Part shown: positions 6,990 to 20,781 of the stretch, in pieces
How the letters are laid out: the number at the start of each line of letters is the position of its first letter
Numbering within the stretch: the first letter of the stretch is position 1
Source: an uncultured Pseudomonadota bacterium
GTDB lineage: Bacteria; Pseudomonadota; Gammaproteobacteria; Steroidobacterales; Steroidobacteraceae
Direction of reading: 5' to 3'
Assembly (NCBI GenBank): GCA_903884235.1
Contig: CAISEB010000012.1
Span: forward strand, 231,357 to 295,356
Length of the DNA: 64,000 nt
Program-made: the position numbers and the translations under genes
Notes under the pieces: generated by a model
Seen by the model: the letters and a program-made list of their open reading frames with translations, nothing else
What the model was told of the DNA's origin: nothing
Database searches by the model: none

Positions 6990-9446
6990 ATGAGCAACAA
7001 CCTCGTCATCGTCGAATCGCCCGCCAAGGCCAAGACCATCAAGAAGTACCTGGGCAAGGACTTCGAGGTGCTGGCCTCCTATGGACACGTGCGCGACCTC
7101 GTGCCGAAGGAAGGCGCGGTCGATCCGACCCGCGACTTCGAGATGCGCTACGAGCTGATCGAGCGCAACGAGCGCCACGTCGCGGCGATCGAGAAGGCGA
7201 TGAGGAAGGCGGACACCCTCTATCTCGCGACCGACCCCGATCGCGAGGGCGAGGCGATTTCCTGGCACCTGCACGAGATCCTCAAGGAGCGCGGCGTCCT
7301 CAAGGACAAGCCGGTGTTCCGCGCCAAGTTCTTCGAGATCACGAAAAAGGAGATCCAGAACGCGATCGCGAGCCCCGAGCAGCTGTCGACGGCCCTCGTC
7401 GAGGCGCAGCAGACGCGCCGCGCGCTCGACTACCTGGTCGGCTTCAACCTGTCGCCGCTGCTCTGGAAGAAGATCATGCCGGGCCTCTCAGCCGGCCGCG
7501 TGCAGAGCGTGGCACTGCGCCTGATCTGCGACCGCGAGGCGGAGATCGTCGCGTTCGTCCGCCAGGAGTACTGGACGCTCGACATCCAGGCGGAGAAGGC
7601 CGGGCAGCCCTTCAAGGCGCGCGTCGTCGAGGTCGATGGCCGCAAGATCGAGGCGGACGTCGCCAAGAGCCGTTTCACGCTCACCAACGAGATCTCCGCC
7701 CGCGAGGCCGAGCAGAAGCTGCTCGCCGCCTGTGCCGGAGCCCTCAAGGTCGCACAGGTCGAGGCGAAGCCGCGCTCGCGCAGTCCGCAGGGCCCGTTCC
7801 GCACCTCGACGCTGCAGCAGGCGGCGGCGAACCGCCTCGGCTTCAGCGCCCGCAAGACCATGCAGCTGGCGCAGAAGCTCTACGAGGGCGTCGACTTCGG
7901 CGAGGGCCCGGTCGGCCTCATCACCTACATGCGTACCGACTCGACCTCGCTGTCGGCGGACGCGATCACGCAGATCCGCGAGACGATCGGCTCGATCTAC
8001 GGCGCCGACTCCGTGCCGAAGGAGCCCCGCTCCTACGCCAACAAGCAGAAGAATGCGCAGGAGGCCCACGAGGCCATCCGGCCGACCTCGGCGACGAACA
8101 CCCCGGACAAGATCCGTGGCCACGTCGACGAGGACATGTGGCGGCTCTATGACCTGATCTGGAAGCGCACCGTCGCCTCGCAGATGACCAACGCGCTGTT
8201 CGAGCAGGTCACCGTCACGCTGAATCCGTCGGTCGACGCCCGGGTCGGCGTGATCCGCGCCAGCGGCTCGACGCTGATCAAGCAGGGCTACCTTGCGGTC
8301 TACGAAGTCGACCGCAACGACGACGAGGACGACGACGAGGGCGGTCGACTGCCGGCGCTCGCGGTCGGCGACGTCGCCAAGCTCGTCGAGCTCAGCCCCG
8401 AGCAGCACTTCACCGAGCCGCCGCCGCGCTACACCGAGGCGTCGCTCGTCAAGGCGCTCGAGGAGCGCGGCATCGGCCGGCCGTCGACCTACGCCGCGAT
8501 CATCGAGACGCTGCGCGCCCGCAAGTACGTCGAGGACGAGCGCCGCAACTTTGCGCCGACCGACACGGGCAAGATCGTCAGCAGCTTCCTCGTGCGGTTC
8601 TTCCCGCAGTACGTGGACTACGAATTCACCGCGCGCCTCGAGGACGACCTCGACGACATCTCGCGCGGCGACAAGGCCTGGCTGCCCGTCATGCACCAGT
8701 TCTGGAAGCCGTTCATCGAGCGGGTCCGGGACATCGAGAAGACGGTCACCCGCGAGGAGGTCGCCCAGGCGCGCCAGCTCGGTACCGACCCCGCGTCCGG
8801 GCGCCCGATCAGCGTGCGCGTCGGCCAATACGGGCCATTCGTGCAGATCGGCACGAAGGACGACGTCGAGAAGCCGAAGTTCGCCGGCCTGCGTCCCGGC
8901 CAGAAGATGGACTCCATCACGATGGAGGAGGCGCTCAAGCTGTTCACGCTGCCGAAGGCGCTCGGCGAGCTGCCCACGGGCGAGCACGTCTCGGTCGGCA
9001 TCGGACGCTTCGGGCCGTACGTGAAGTTCGGCAGCAAGTACGTGTCGATCAAGACCGACGATCCGTACACGATCGAATTCCCGCGCGCGGTCGAACTGAT
9101 CGCGGAGAAGGCGGCGGCGGACGCCGCGCGTCTGATCCGCGACTACGGCATCGACGACATCCAGGTGCTGAACGGCCGCTTCGGCCCGTACCTGACCGAC
9201 GGCAAGCGCAACGCCCGCATTCCCAAGGATCGCGACCCGGCGAGCCTGTCCATCGAGGAAGCGCAGGCGCTGATCGCGGCGGCACCGCTGCGCGGCACGA
9301 CGCGCTTCGGGCGCAAGAAGACCGCGGCGAAGACAGCCGCACCTGCGGCGGACGCCGCGCCGAAGTCCGCCAAGACGAAGGCGCCGGCCAAGGCCAAGTC
9401 GACCGCCAAGCCCGCGGCGAAGAAGAAGGCTGCGGCGGCGAAGTAG
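6990..9446 (+). CDS. topA: DNA topoisomerase I
   Basis: 818 residues. Type IA topoisomerase that relaxes negative supercoils. N-terminal Toprim domain (VIVESPAKAKTIKKYLG; TDPDREGEAISWHL). The active-site tyrosine is in GLITYMRTDS, near residue 313. DLVGFNLSPLLW-like and GRPSTYAAII motifs are present. After residue ~600 there are repeated C-terminal modules (GQYGPFVQIG, GRFGPYVKFG, GRFGPYLTDG) in place of the CxxC zinc ribbons of the E. coli enzyme; I see no CxxC pair. The last ~50 residues are a Lys/Ala-rich basic tail. Start chosen for the GGAG 6 bp upstream. Confidence 0.97.
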   Translation: MSNNLVIVESPAKAKTIKKYLGKDFEVLASYGHVRDLVPKEGAVDPTRDFEMRYELIERNERHVAAIEKAMRKADTLYLATDPDREGEAISWHLHEILKERGVLKDKPVFRAKFFEITKKEIQNAIASPEQLSTALVEAQQTRRALDYLVGFNLSPLLWKKIMPGLSAGRVQSVALRLICDREAEIVAFVRQEYWTLDIQAEKAGQPFKARVVEVDGRKIEADVAKSRFTLTNEISAREAEQKLLAACAGALKVAQVEAKPRSRSPQGPFRTSTLQQAAANRLGFSARKTMQLAQKLYEGVDFGEGPVGLITYMRTDSTSLSADAITQIRETIGSIYGADSVPKEPRSYANKQKNAQEAHEAIRPTSATNTPDKIRGHVDEDMWRLYDLIWKRTVASQMTNALFEQVTVTLNPSVDARVGVIRASGSTLIKQGYLAVYEVDRNDDEDDDEGGRLPALAVGDVAKLVELSPEQHFTEPPPRYTEASLVKALEERGIGRPSTYAAIIETLRARKYVEDERRNFAPTDTGKIVSSFLVRFFPQYVDYEFTARLEDDLDDISRGDKAWLPVMHQFWKPFIERVRDIEKTVTREEVAQARQLGTDPASGRPISVRVGQYGPFVQIGTKDDVEKPKFAGLRPGQKMDSITMEEALKLFTLPKALGELPTGEHVSVGIGRFGPYVKFGSKYVSIKTDDPYTIEFPRAVELIAEKAAADAARLIRDYGIDDIQVLNGRFGPYLTDGKRNARIPKDRDPASLSIEEAQALIAAAPLRGTTRFGRKKTAAKTAAPAADAAPKSAKTKAPAKAKSTAKPAAKKKAAAAK

Positions 9447-10403
<957 letters not shown>

Positions 10404-10439
10404 ACCGCGCCGGCCGATCCTGCGGCCTGGATCCCGACC

Positions 10440-13217
<2,778 letters not shown>

Positions 13218-13223
13218 CGCCAC

Positions 13224-13757
13224 CTAGACGCCGCGGTACCTGTCCTTGATGCGCACGTAGTGCGCCGCCGAGTAGCCGAGGGCCGCGATCTCCGCATCCG
13301 TGAGTGCGCGCACCTGGCGGGCGGGATTGCCGACCCACATCGTGCGGGCAGGGAGCACCTTGCGTGGCGGCACCAGGCAGCCCGCGCCGATGATGACCTC
13401 GTCGCCGACGTCCGCCCCGTCGAGCACGATCGCGCCCATGCCCACGAGGCAGCGATTGCCGATCGTGCAGGCATGCAGCACGGCCTTGTGGCCGATGGTC
13501 ACGTCGTCGCCGACGACCAGCGGCAATCCGCCGGATCCGGGCGCGCCTTCATGGACCACGTGCAGCACCGAGCCGTCCTGCACGCTCGTGCGCGCCCCGA
13601 TCCGGATGGTGTTCACGTCACCACGGATGACGGTCATCGGCCAGACCGAGCTGTCGTCGCCAATGTGGACCCGTCCGATCACGCAGGCCTGCGGATCGAT
13701 GTAGACGCGTTCGCCGAGCACCGGCAGGACGCCATCGTAGGAACGGATCGGATTCAT
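13224..13757 (-). CDS. Gamma-carbonic-anhydrase-like hexapeptide-repeat protein (YrdA family)
   Basis: 177 residues. Left-handed beta-helix protein of the gamma carbonic anhydrase/YrdA family. The hexapeptide repeats run from about residue 15 to 140. Metal ligand histidines are visible in VLHVVHEG, TIGHKAVLHACTIG and the following turn. The GMGAIVLDGADVG segment is typical. Enzymatic activity is not certain, since many YrdA-type proteins show none. Starts 10 bp after the gor stop, so the two are probably one transcript. Confidence 0.9.
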   Translation of the reverse strand: MNPIRSYDGVLPVLGERVYIDPQACVIGRVHIGDDSSVWPMTVIRGDVNTIRIGARTSVQDGSVLHVVHEGAPGSGGLPLVVGDDVTIGHKAVLHACTIGNRCLVGMGAIVLDGADVGDEVIIGAGCLVPPRKVLPARTMWVGNPARQVRALTDAEIAALGYSAAHYVRIKDRYRGV

Positions 13758-13767
13758 CTCGTCGTCC

Positions 13768-15111
13768 TCAGCGCATCGTCACGAGTTCTTCGGCCGCCGT
13801 CGGGTGGATCGCGATCGTGTCGTCGAGGTCGCGCTTGCGTGCGCCCATCTTCAGCGCGACCGCGAAGCCCTGCAGCATCTCGTCGGCGCCGGCGCCGATC
13901 ACGTGCAGGCCGACGACGCGCTCCTCGGGCCCGACGCACACGAGCTTCATCTCGGCGCGACGCTTGTGCGGCGTCAGCGCGTGGTACATCGGCACGAAGC
14001 TCGCCGTATAGGTCCGGACCGCATCGTGGTGCAGCGCACGCGCCTCTGCCTCGCTCAGGCCGACGGTGCCGATCGGCGGGTGGCTGAAGATCACGGTCGG
14101 GATCAGGTTGTAGTCGAGGTGGCGATCCGGCTTTCCACCGAACAGGCGGTCCGACAGGCGCCGGCCGGCGGCGATGGCCACGGGCGTCAATGGCGCGCGC
14201 CCGGTCACGTCGCCGATGGCATGGACGCCCGCGACGTTCGTGTCCTGCAGGTGGTCGGTGACGATGAAGCCGCCGACGGTGGTGACGCCGGCCGCGTCGA
14301 GGCCGAGGTCGGCACTCAGCGGTTCGCGCCCGATCGCCCACAGCACGCAGTCGTAGGGGCCGATCGCGCGACCGTCCTCGAGGTGCAGCGTGCGCGTGGC
14401 GCCATCGGCGGTGAGTGCTTTCGGAACGGCGTGGGTGACGAGTTCGATGCCGTCGGCGGCCATCTCGCGCGCCAGGGCCGCACCGACCATGGAGTCGAAG
14501 TGGCGCAGCACGCCCTCGTGCCGGACGACCACCGAGACCTGGCTGCCGAGCCCGGCAAAGGCGCCCGCGAGCTCGACCGCGATGTAGCCGCTGCCGACGA
14601 TCGCGACGCGCCGGGGGCGGGTCTCGAGCGCGAAGAACCCGTCCGAGGTGATGCCAAGCTCCGAGCCGGGGATCGCCGGGACCGTCGGCCGGCCACCCGT
14701 CGCGATCGTGACCTGCGGTGCCGCGAGCTCGCCGCCGCCGACCGACACGGTGCGCGGTCCCGTGAACCTCGCCGCGGCGCGCACCCAGTCGATGCCCTTC
14801 TTCTCGAGGTTCGCGGCGTAGATCCCGTTCAGGCGCGCGACATAGGCATCGCGGCCCGCCTTGAGGGCGGCCCAGTCGTGGCCGCGGAGCTCGACGTCGA
14901 AGCCATACCCGGCGGCGTCCGCGAGTCCGTGGCCGAGGCTGGCGGCGTTCCACATCAGCTTCTTCGGGACGCAGCCGACGTTGACGCAGGTGCCTCCGAG
15001 CCGGCCGGGCTCGATGATCGCGACGCGCGCGCCGTATTCGACCGCGCGCTGGGCCGTGGCGAGACCGCCGCTGCCGCCGCCGATGACGATATAGTCGTAC
15101 TGGGTGGGCAT
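13768..15111 (-). CDS. gor: Glutathione-disulfide reductase
   Basis: 447 residues from the ATG at 15111, the start that places the FAD motif [14 protein letters not shown] right after the N-terminus. A longer upstream reading lacks family similarity. NADPH-dependent reduction of glutathione disulfide. The redox-active disulfide is in [13 protein letters not shown], the NADPH site in [15 protein letters not shown], and the catalytic His-Glu pair in [13 protein letters not shown] at the C-terminus, as in E. coli Gor. Divergent from prlC, followed by the gamma-carbonic-anhydrase-like gene. Confidence 0.93.
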   Translation of the reverse strand: MPTQYDYIVIGGGSGGLATAQRAVEYGARVAIIEPGRLGGTCVNVGCVPKKLMWNAASLGHGLADAAGYGFDVELRGHDWAALKAGRDAYVARLNGIYAANLEKKGIDWVRAAARFTGPRTVSVGGGELAAPQVTIATGGRPTVPAIPGSELGITSDGFFALETRPRRVAIVGSGYIAVELAGAFAGLGSQVSVVVRHEGVLRHFDSMVGAALAREMAADGIELVTHAVPKALTADGATRTLHLEDGRAIGPYDCVLWAIGREPLSADLGLDAAGVTTVGGFIVTDHLQDTNVAGVHAIGDVTGRAPLTPVAIAAGRRLSDRLFGGKPDRHLDYNLIPTVIFSHPPIGTVGLSEAEARALHHDAVRTYTASFVPMYHALTPHKRRAEMKLVCVGPEERVVGLHVIGAGADEMLQGFAVALKMGARKRDLDDTIAIHPTAAEELVTMR

Positions 15112-15217
15112 GGATATCCCGGAACCTGGGCCCATACCGGGCCGGAAAGCCCATGATATACGGTCACCCGGCGGCCCTCTGCTAGGATCCGCGCTTCCAA
15201 GGAACGGTACGTCTCCC

Positions 15218-17239
15218 ATGCCCAATCCGCTGCTCGACGTAGGCGAACTGCCCGACTACGCCGCCATCCGGCCCGAACACGCGCTCGGAGCGGTCCGCGA
15301 CCAGATCTCGGAGAACCGCCGTCGCCTCGCCGAACTGCTCGCCCAACCGAATCCGACGTTCGCCACGCTGGTCGAACCGTTCGAGGCGATGCAGCACCGG
15401 CTGAACCAGGTGTTCGCGCCGATCGGCCACCTCAACGCCGTGACCAACTCGGACGAGCTGCGCGCCGCGTACAACGCCTGCCTGCCGCTGCTGTCCGAGT
15501 ACCAGACCGAGGTCGGGCAGAACGACCTGCTGGCGGCGACCTATGCGGCGATCCGCGAGCGCGAGGCGCCCGCACTGTCCGCGGCGCAGATCCGGGTACT
15601 GGATTTCGCGCTGCGCGAGTTCGAGCTCGCCGGCGTCAGGCTGCCCGCGGGACCCAAGGCGCGCTTCAAGGACCTGATGCAGGAGCTCGCCCAGCTGCAG
15701 TCGAAGTTCGAGGAACAGGTGCTCGATGCGACGCAGGCGTGGTCGCGCTCCGTCGCGGACGCGGCGTCGCTCGCGGGGCTGCCGGCGCACGTCACCGAGC
15801 GCGCCGCCGCGCAGGCGCGCCAGCAGGGTCAGGACGGCTGGCTGCTCAAGCTCGACCAGCCGACCTACGTCGCGGTCGTCACGCATGCCGAGGATCGGGA
15901 CCTCAGGCGCGAGTTCTACGAGGCCTGGGCCACCCGCGCGTCGGACCGCGGCCCCTGCGCGGGCCGCTTCGACAACGGCCCCGTGATCACCGACATCCTG
16001 CGCCTGCGCCACGAGGCCGCGAGGCTGCTCGGCTACGGCAACTTCGCGGAGCTGTCGCTCGCGACCAAGATGGCCACCAACGTCGCCGAGGTGATCGGCT
16101 TCCTCGAGGAACTCGCCGACAGCTACGTCCCGGCGGGCCGGACGGAGCTCGCGAAGCTCGAGGCGTTCGCGGGCCGGCCGCTCGACGCGTGGGATGTGCC
16201 GTATTACGCCGACAAGCTGCAGCGGAAGCTCCACGACGTTTCCGAGGAAGAGCTGCGGCCCTGGTTCCCGCTGCCCCGGGTGCTGAGCGGCCTGTTCGCG
16301 ATCGCCGAGCGCCTCTACGGCGTCACGATCGCGGCTCGCGAGGACGTGACGACCTGGCATGCGGATGCCCGCTACTACGAGATCCGCGACCGCGACGGCG
16401 CGACAATCGGCGGCTTCTACACCGACCTTTATGCGCGGGACCACAAGCGCGGCGGCGCCTGGATGGGCGAGGTGTCGGTGCGCAAGCGCCTCGGCGGCTC
16501 GCCTGCCGTGCGCCCGGTGGCGAACATCGTCTGCAACTTCGCGCCACCGTCGGCGGGACAGCCCGCGCTGCTCACCCACGGCGACGTGCTGACGATGTTC
16601 CATGAGTTCGGGCATGCGCTGCACCACCTGCTGACGCGCATCGACTACCCGAGTGTCGCCGGCATCAACGGCGTTCCCTGGGACGCGGTCGAGCTGCCCA
16701 GCCAGATGATGGAGCAGTGGGCATGGCGCCCGGAGGTGCTGCCGCTCGTCTCGGCGCATGTAGCCACCGGCGAACCGCTGCCCGCGCAGATGCTGGCGCG
16801 ACTGCTCGGCACGCGCACCTTCCATGCCGGCCTCGCGGCCGCGCGACAGCTCGAGTTCGCGCTGTTCGACTTCCGCCTGCACTCCGGTACCGAGGCGGCG
16901 GACGCGACATCGATGGCGGAGGTGCTCTCCGCGGTGCGCGCACGCGTCGGCATCGTGCGTCCGCCCGAGTGGAACCGGTTCGCCTACAGCTTCATGCACG
17001 TGTTCTCGGGCGGATACGCGGCCGGCTACTACAGCTACAAGTGGGCCGAGGTCCTGGCCGCTGACGCGTTCGCGGCGTTCGCCGAAGCCGGCGTGTTCGA
17101 CGGCCCGACCGCCGCACGCTTCCTCGACGAGCTGCTGTCACGGGGTGGCAGCCGGGATCTCATGGAGGCCTTCGTCGCCTTCCGTGGCCGGCGGCCCGAC
17201 GTCAGGCCGCTGCTGCAGCAGCACGGGATCGCAGCATGA
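15218..17239 (+). CDS. prlC: Oligopeptidase A (M3 family metallopeptidase)
   Basis: 673 residues from the ATG at 15218. The open frame begins 114 bp earlier, but only [20 protein letters not shown] onward matches the family. Cytosolic zinc peptidase that degrades oligopeptides such as cleaved signal peptides. The zinc site [11 protein letters not shown] is at about residues 462-472. The downstream glutamate ligand region is in [18 protein letters not shown]. The C-terminal [20 protein letters not shown] is typical of M3 enzymes. Divergent from gor (106-bp gap) and overlaps xth by 4 bp. Confidence 0.95.
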   Translation: MPNPLLDVGELPDYAAIRPEHALGAVRDQISENRRRLAELLAQPNPTFATLVEPFEAMQHRLNQVFAPIGHLNAVTNSDELRAAYNACLPLLSEYQTEVGQNDLLAATYAAIREREAPALSAAQIRVLDFALREFELAGVRLPAGPKARFKDLMQELAQLQSKFEEQVLDATQAWSRSVADAASLAGLPAHVTERAAAQARQQGQDGWLLKLDQPTYVAVVTHAEDRDLRREFYEAWATRASDRGPCAGRFDNGPVITDILRLRHEAARLLGYGNFAELSLATKMATNVAEVIGFLEELADSYVPAGRTELAKLEAFAGRPLDAWDVPYYADKLQRKLHDVSEEELRPWFPLPRVLSGLFAIAERLYGVTIAAREDVTTWHADARYYEIRDRDGATIGGFYTDLYARDHKRGGAWMGEVSVRKRLGGSPAVRPVANIVCNFAPPSAGQPALLTHGDVLTMFHEFGHALHHLLTRIDYPSVAGINGVPWDAVELPSQMMEQWAWRPEVLPLVSAHVATGEPLPAQMLARLLGTRTFHAGLAAARQLEFALFDFRLHSGTEAADATSMAEVLSAVRARVGIVRPPEWNRFAYSFMHVFSGGYAAGYYSYKWAEVLAADAFAAFAEAGVFDGPTAARFLDELLSRGGSRDLMEAFVAFRGRRPDVRPLLQQHGIAA

Positions 17240-18024
17240 GCCGGGATGCCCTCGTCCTCGGGACCTGGAACGTCAACTCGCTGCGCGTTCGCCTGCCCCA
17301 TCTCGAGCAGTGGCTCGCGACCTCCGCGGTGAACGTGCTGGGGCTGCAGGAGACGAAGACCGTCGACGGCGATTTCCCGGCGGCCGAGATCGAGCGGCTC
17401 GGCCTCGTCGGCTCGTGGCACGGGCAGCGCACCTACAACGGCGTGGCGCTGCTGTCCCGGGAGCCTGTACAGGACGTCGTGCGCGGTATGCCCGGCTATA
17501 CCGACGAGCAGGCGCGCGTCATCGCCGGCACCGTCCGCGGCGTCCGGATCATCGACGTGTACGTGCCGAACGGACAGTCGGTCGGCTCGGACAAGTACGC
17601 CTACAAGCTGGAATGGCTCGCCCGGCTGCGGGATTACGTGGCCGCCGAACTCGAGCGTCACCCGCGCCTCGCGGTCGTCGGTGACTACAACATCGCGCCG
17701 GCCGATGCCGACGTGCACGATCCGGCCGCCTGGGCCGGCCAGGTGCTGGTCAGCGATCCGGAGCGCACCGCCCTCGGCGCGCTGCTCGACCTCGGCCTCA
17801 GCGACGTGTTCCGGCGCTTCGAGCAGGCCGAGCGCACCTTCAGCTGGTGGGATTACCGTGGCGGGTCACTGCGTCGCAACGCGGGTCTGCGGATCGACCT
17901 GATCCTCGCCAGCGGCGATCTTGCGGCCCGCTGCACCGGCTGCTGGGTCGACGCCGGGCCCCGGCGCTGGGAGCGCCCGTCGGATCACGCCCCGGTGGTC
18001 GCGACGTTTGACTTAACGGGCTGA
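17236..18024 (+). CDS. xth: Exodeoxyribonuclease III
   Basis: 262 residues. Mg-dependent AP endonuclease/3'-5' exonuclease of the ExoIII family. The metal and catalytic motifs are WNVNSLRVRLPHL, LQETKTVDGDFP, the DYNIAPADADVHD segment with the conserved Asp-Asn pair, and the C-terminal SDHAPVVATFDL. Coupled to prlC by ATGA overlap. A 91-bp gap separates it from the next gene. Confidence 0.94.
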   Translation: MSRDALVLGTWNVNSLRVRLPHLEQWLATSAVNVLGLQETKTVDGDFPAAEIERLGLVGSWHGQRTYNGVALLSREPVQDVVRGMPGYTDEQARVIAGTVRGVRIIDVYVPNGQSVGSDKYAYKLEWLARLRDYVAAELERHPRLAVVGDYNIAPADADVHDPAAWAGQVLVSDPERTALGALLDLGLSDVFRRFEQAERTFSWWDYRGGSLRRNAGLRIDLILASGDLAARCTGCWVDAGPRRWERPSDHAPVVATFDLTG

Positions 18025-18115
18025 CGCGTCCACAGGACATAAACTCCGCGCCAGTCCACAGTCGTGACGTGCGTGCTGGCGGGCGTGCCGGGGATGCGCA
18101 TAGACTCGGGCCGTC

Positions 18116-19141
18116 ATGAATGCCGCGTCCCAGCCCGTCCTGACCTTCGCGCGACACCGCCGCAACGACTACGACGTCACCAACACCGTCCAGGTCAGTT
18201 CGACGGCGGCCGTCACCCAGGCCGTATGCGCGCTGTTCCGGGAGGAGTGGCCGAACGAGCCGCTGCTGGCGGTCGAGCGCACGCTCGAGACATTCGATGC
18301 GCTGTTCACCGGGCGCCTGCCCGGCTACAACGGCGTCGACACCGTCTACCACGATCGCCAGCATTCGCTCGACGTGATGCTGGCGATGGCACGGCTGCTC
18401 GTCGGGCACGATCGCAGCGTGCCGCCCGATGAGCGTCTCGGGTTCGCACGCGCCGCGATGGGATTCGTCGTCGCGGCGTTCCACGACGCCGGCTACATCC
18501 GCGAGGCGGGTGACCCGATCCCGAACGGCGCGCTCTACACGAGCTCCCATGTCAGTCGCTCGGCCCGGTTCCTCGCGAACTTCATGCCGACGGTCGGCAT
18601 GGCCGAGTGGGTCCCGATCGCGACACAGATTGTGCACTACTCCGGCTACGAGGTGCCGTTCGGCCAGATCAAGGTGTCCGACCCGCGCGATCACCGCGTC
18701 GGCCACCTGCTCGGCACGGCGGACCTCATCGCGCAGATGTCCGATCGCTGCTACCTCGAGAAGTGCCGCGACCGGCTGTACCCGGAGTTCGTGCTCGCCG
18801 GAACCGCCACCGCGCGCAACGAGCAGGGCGTGCAGGTGCGCTTCGCGTCCGGGCTCGACCTGCTGCGGCAGACTCCGAATTTCGTGGACTCGATGATGCG
18901 CGACCGCCTGGACGGGCAGTTCGGCAGGGCCTATCGATTCCTCGAACCCCTGTTCGATGGCAAGAACCCGTACCTCGAGGCGATCCACCAGCACATGGAC
19001 TTCCTGCAGAAGGTGCTGCGCACCCAGAACTGGCAGCTGCTGCGGCGCAATCCGGTGTGCTACACATACGATCCGAACCCGCTGCCGACGGTGCGCAAGC
19101 TGATGCTGCTGCACCTGAAGGATGTCTGGAGCAAGCCGTGA
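18116..19141 (+). CDS. HD-domain protein resembling class I cyclic nucleotide phosphodiesterases
   Basis: 341 residues. The central part carries a metal-dependent HD signature: VYHDRQHSLDVMLAMARLL, then AFHDAGYIRE about 45 residues later, then HYSGYEVPF and LLGTADLIAQMSDR. The YH...H..DV...HD...TADL spacing resembles eukaryotic-type (class I) cyclic nucleotide phosphodiesterase catalytic domains. Substrate is unknown. No membrane segment or sensory domain was recognised. A TAGACT hexamer lies 9 bp before the ATG with no Shine-Dalgarno. The stop overlaps the start of the next gene (GTGA). Function as a phosphodiesterase is inferred. Confidence 0.75.
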   Translation: MNAASQPVLTFARHRRNDYDVTNTVQVSSTAAVTQAVCALFREEWPNEPLLAVERTLETFDALFTGRLPGYNGVDTVYHDRQHSLDVMLAMARLLVGHDRSVPPDERLGFARAAMGFVVAAFHDAGYIREAGDPIPNGALYTSSHVSRSARFLANFMPTVGMAEWVPIATQIVHYSGYEVPFGQIKVSDPRDHRVGHLLGTADLIAQMSDRCYLEKCRDRLYPEFVLAGTATARNEQGVQVRFASGLDLLRQTPNFVDSMMRDRLDGQFGRAYRFLEPLFDGKNPYLEAIHQHMDFLQKVLRTQNWQLLRRNPVCYTYDPNPLPTVRKLMLLHLKDVWSKP

Positions 19142-19995
19142 GCGCCGCGCGCCTCGCCCGGCGACTGCCGGGCCGGCGCGCGTTCATCACCGGCGGGGGC
19201 AGCGGTCTCGGACTTGCGATCGCCGACGCGTTCGCGCGCGATGGCTGGACCCTCGGCATCCTCGACCGTGAAGCGGACCGGCTCGCCGGCGCACGCCAGC
19301 TCCTGCTCGATGCCGGCGCGGCCGCGGTGCACACCTACGTCGCCGACGTCACCGACGAGGCCTCCTTCGGCGCGACCGTGACGACCTTCGTCGCGGCGAC
19401 CGGTGGGCTCGAGGTGATGGTCAACAACGCCGGCGTCGCCGTCGCCGGGGCGGTCGAGTCGACGGCCATCTCCGACTGGCGGTGGGCGCTCGAGATCAAC
19501 GTCGTCGGTGTCGCGATCGGCTGCCGTCTCGCGCTGCCGTTGTTCGCACGCGGTGGCGGCGGGCTCGTCATCAACATCGCCAGTGCTGCCGCATTCGCCT
19601 CGGGACCCGGCATGGCGGCCTACAACGCCTCCAAGGCGGCCGTGCTGGCGCTCACCGAGACGATCGCGGCGGAACACGATGGCGATGGCATCGAGGCGCT
19701 GGTCGCGATGCCGGGCTTCTTCCCGACGCGCCTGCTCGACTCGATGCGTGCGCCGCCCGAGGCGACCGGATTCGCGCGGCGCATGATGGAGCGCAGCCCG
19801 TTCACGGCCAGCGACGTCGCGGCCGCCATCCTCGCCGCGGCCGCCGCCGGCCGGCTGCACGTCGTGGTGCCGCCACAGTACGCCCGGCTGTGGTGGCTCA
19901 AGCGGCTGGCGCCCATGCGCTTCGTGCGCTGGATGTCACGCCAGCGCGCGAAGGCCCTTCAGCGCCGCGGCGGCCGGTCGACCGATCGCACGTAG
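19138..19995 (+). CDS. Short-chain dehydrogenase/reductase (SDR)
   Basis: 285 residues from a GTG at 19138, overlapping the preceding stop. Classical SDR: nucleotide site ITGGGSGLGLAIADAF, NNAGVAVAGAVE, catalytic Ser in NIASAAAFA and the Tyr-Lys pair in YNASKAAVL. The C-terminal ~60 residues (MRFVRWMSRQRAKALQ) are basic and possibly membrane-associating. Substrate cannot be read from the sequence. Its overlap with the HD-domain gene implies coupled expression. The 3' end overlaps the convergent VanY-like gene by 37 bp. Confidence 0.88.
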   Translation: MSAARLARRLPGRRAFITGGGSGLGLAIADAFARDGWTLGILDREADRLAGARQLLLDAGAAAVHTYVADVTDEASFGATVTTFVAATGGLEVMVNNAGVAVAGAVESTAISDWRWALEINVVGVAIGCRLALPLFARGGGGLVINIASAAAFASGPGMAAYNASKAAVLALTETIAAEHDGDGIEALVAMPGFFPTRLLDSMRAPPEATGFARRMMERSPFTASDVAAAILAAAAAGRLHVVVPPQYARLWWLKRLAPMRFVRWMSRQRAKALQRRGGRSTDRT

Positions 19996-20693
19996 CGACG
20001 ATAGACGCCCGGCAGCGCCTTCAGGAGCGCGTCCCGTCCCTCAAGCTCGGCGCCGGCGATGGCCGCACGCAGCGTCGCGAGACGCAGGCGCCGCGAGGCC
20101 TCCCCCGCGCTCGGCCAATGGCTGAGGTGCCAAGGCTCCGGACTCACGCCGCCACGGAAGGTCCGGTAGGGGCGGAAGAAGCCGTGGCGGTGCATGTGGC
20201 GCGAGAGCCAGTCGGTCAGCGCGGCGAACGGTCCGCCGGACTGGTACTCCTCCGGTAGCAGCTGGGGTCGCCCGCCGGGCGGCAGTGCCGCGCGGTCATA
20301 GACGTCGAGGTCGGTCCCCCAGTGATGACGGCTCGCCCCGGGCGGCGCCGACCAGGCGAGGATCGCCCGCACGCGTTCGGCCGGCGTGAGGCGCGCCGCG
20401 ACGAGTCGCGCGCCGTCGCGCGCGTACAGCGGCCGGCGCCCGGCCCACTTCTCGTTCCAGATGCGGACCTGCGTGTCGAAGTCCCGGAATGACGAGACGG
20501 GCGCGAGGTCGAACCCCGCCCGGGCGGCTGCACGCCTGAGGCGCGCGAAGGCCGCGGCCGTCGCCGGCTGGAGCACGCAGCGCGGCTCGGCCACCTCGAC
20601 AACGTGGGCACGGCTCCGACCGGTGATTTCCGCCGGGCCGAGGGGCACCGGACGGCGGGCGGCGGATCGGGCGGCAACGGGGGAACGGGCCAT
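19959..20693 (-). CDS. M15/VanY-like D-alanyl-D-alanine carboxypeptidase family protein
   Basis: 244 residues. The zinc peptidase motifs SRHHWGTDLDVYD and SPEPWHLSHW correspond to the SxHxxGxAxD and ExWH signatures of VanY/M15B peptidases. VSSFRDFDTQVRIWNEKW is the usual upstream conserved block. The Asp/Glu/His ligands all appear present. No clear signal peptide: the N-terminus is Arg/Ala-rich, so export is uncertain. It probably trims peptidoglycan stem peptides. Convergent, overlapping the SDR 3' end by 37 bp; divergent from the GGDEF-EAL gene. Confidence 0.85.
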   Translation of the reverse strand: MARSPVAARSAARRPVPLGPAEITGRSRAHVVEVAEPRCVLQPATAAAFARLRRAAARAGFDLAPVSSFRDFDTQVRIWNEKWAGRRPLYARDGARLVAARLTPAERVRAILAWSAPPGASRHHWGTDLDVYDRAALPPGGRPQLLPEEYQSGGPFAALTDWLSRHMHRHGFFRPYRTFRGGVSPEPWHLSHWPSAGEASRRLRLATLRAAIAGAELEGRDALLKALPGVYRRYVRSVDRPPRR

Positions 20694-20781
20694 GCCGGCT
20701 AGGCTACCCGACTGCCCCCCAGGTGGTCGCCCCCGGCAGGCTGCGGATGTCCCCGGAGGGCCCGGTCGCTATCATGGACGG

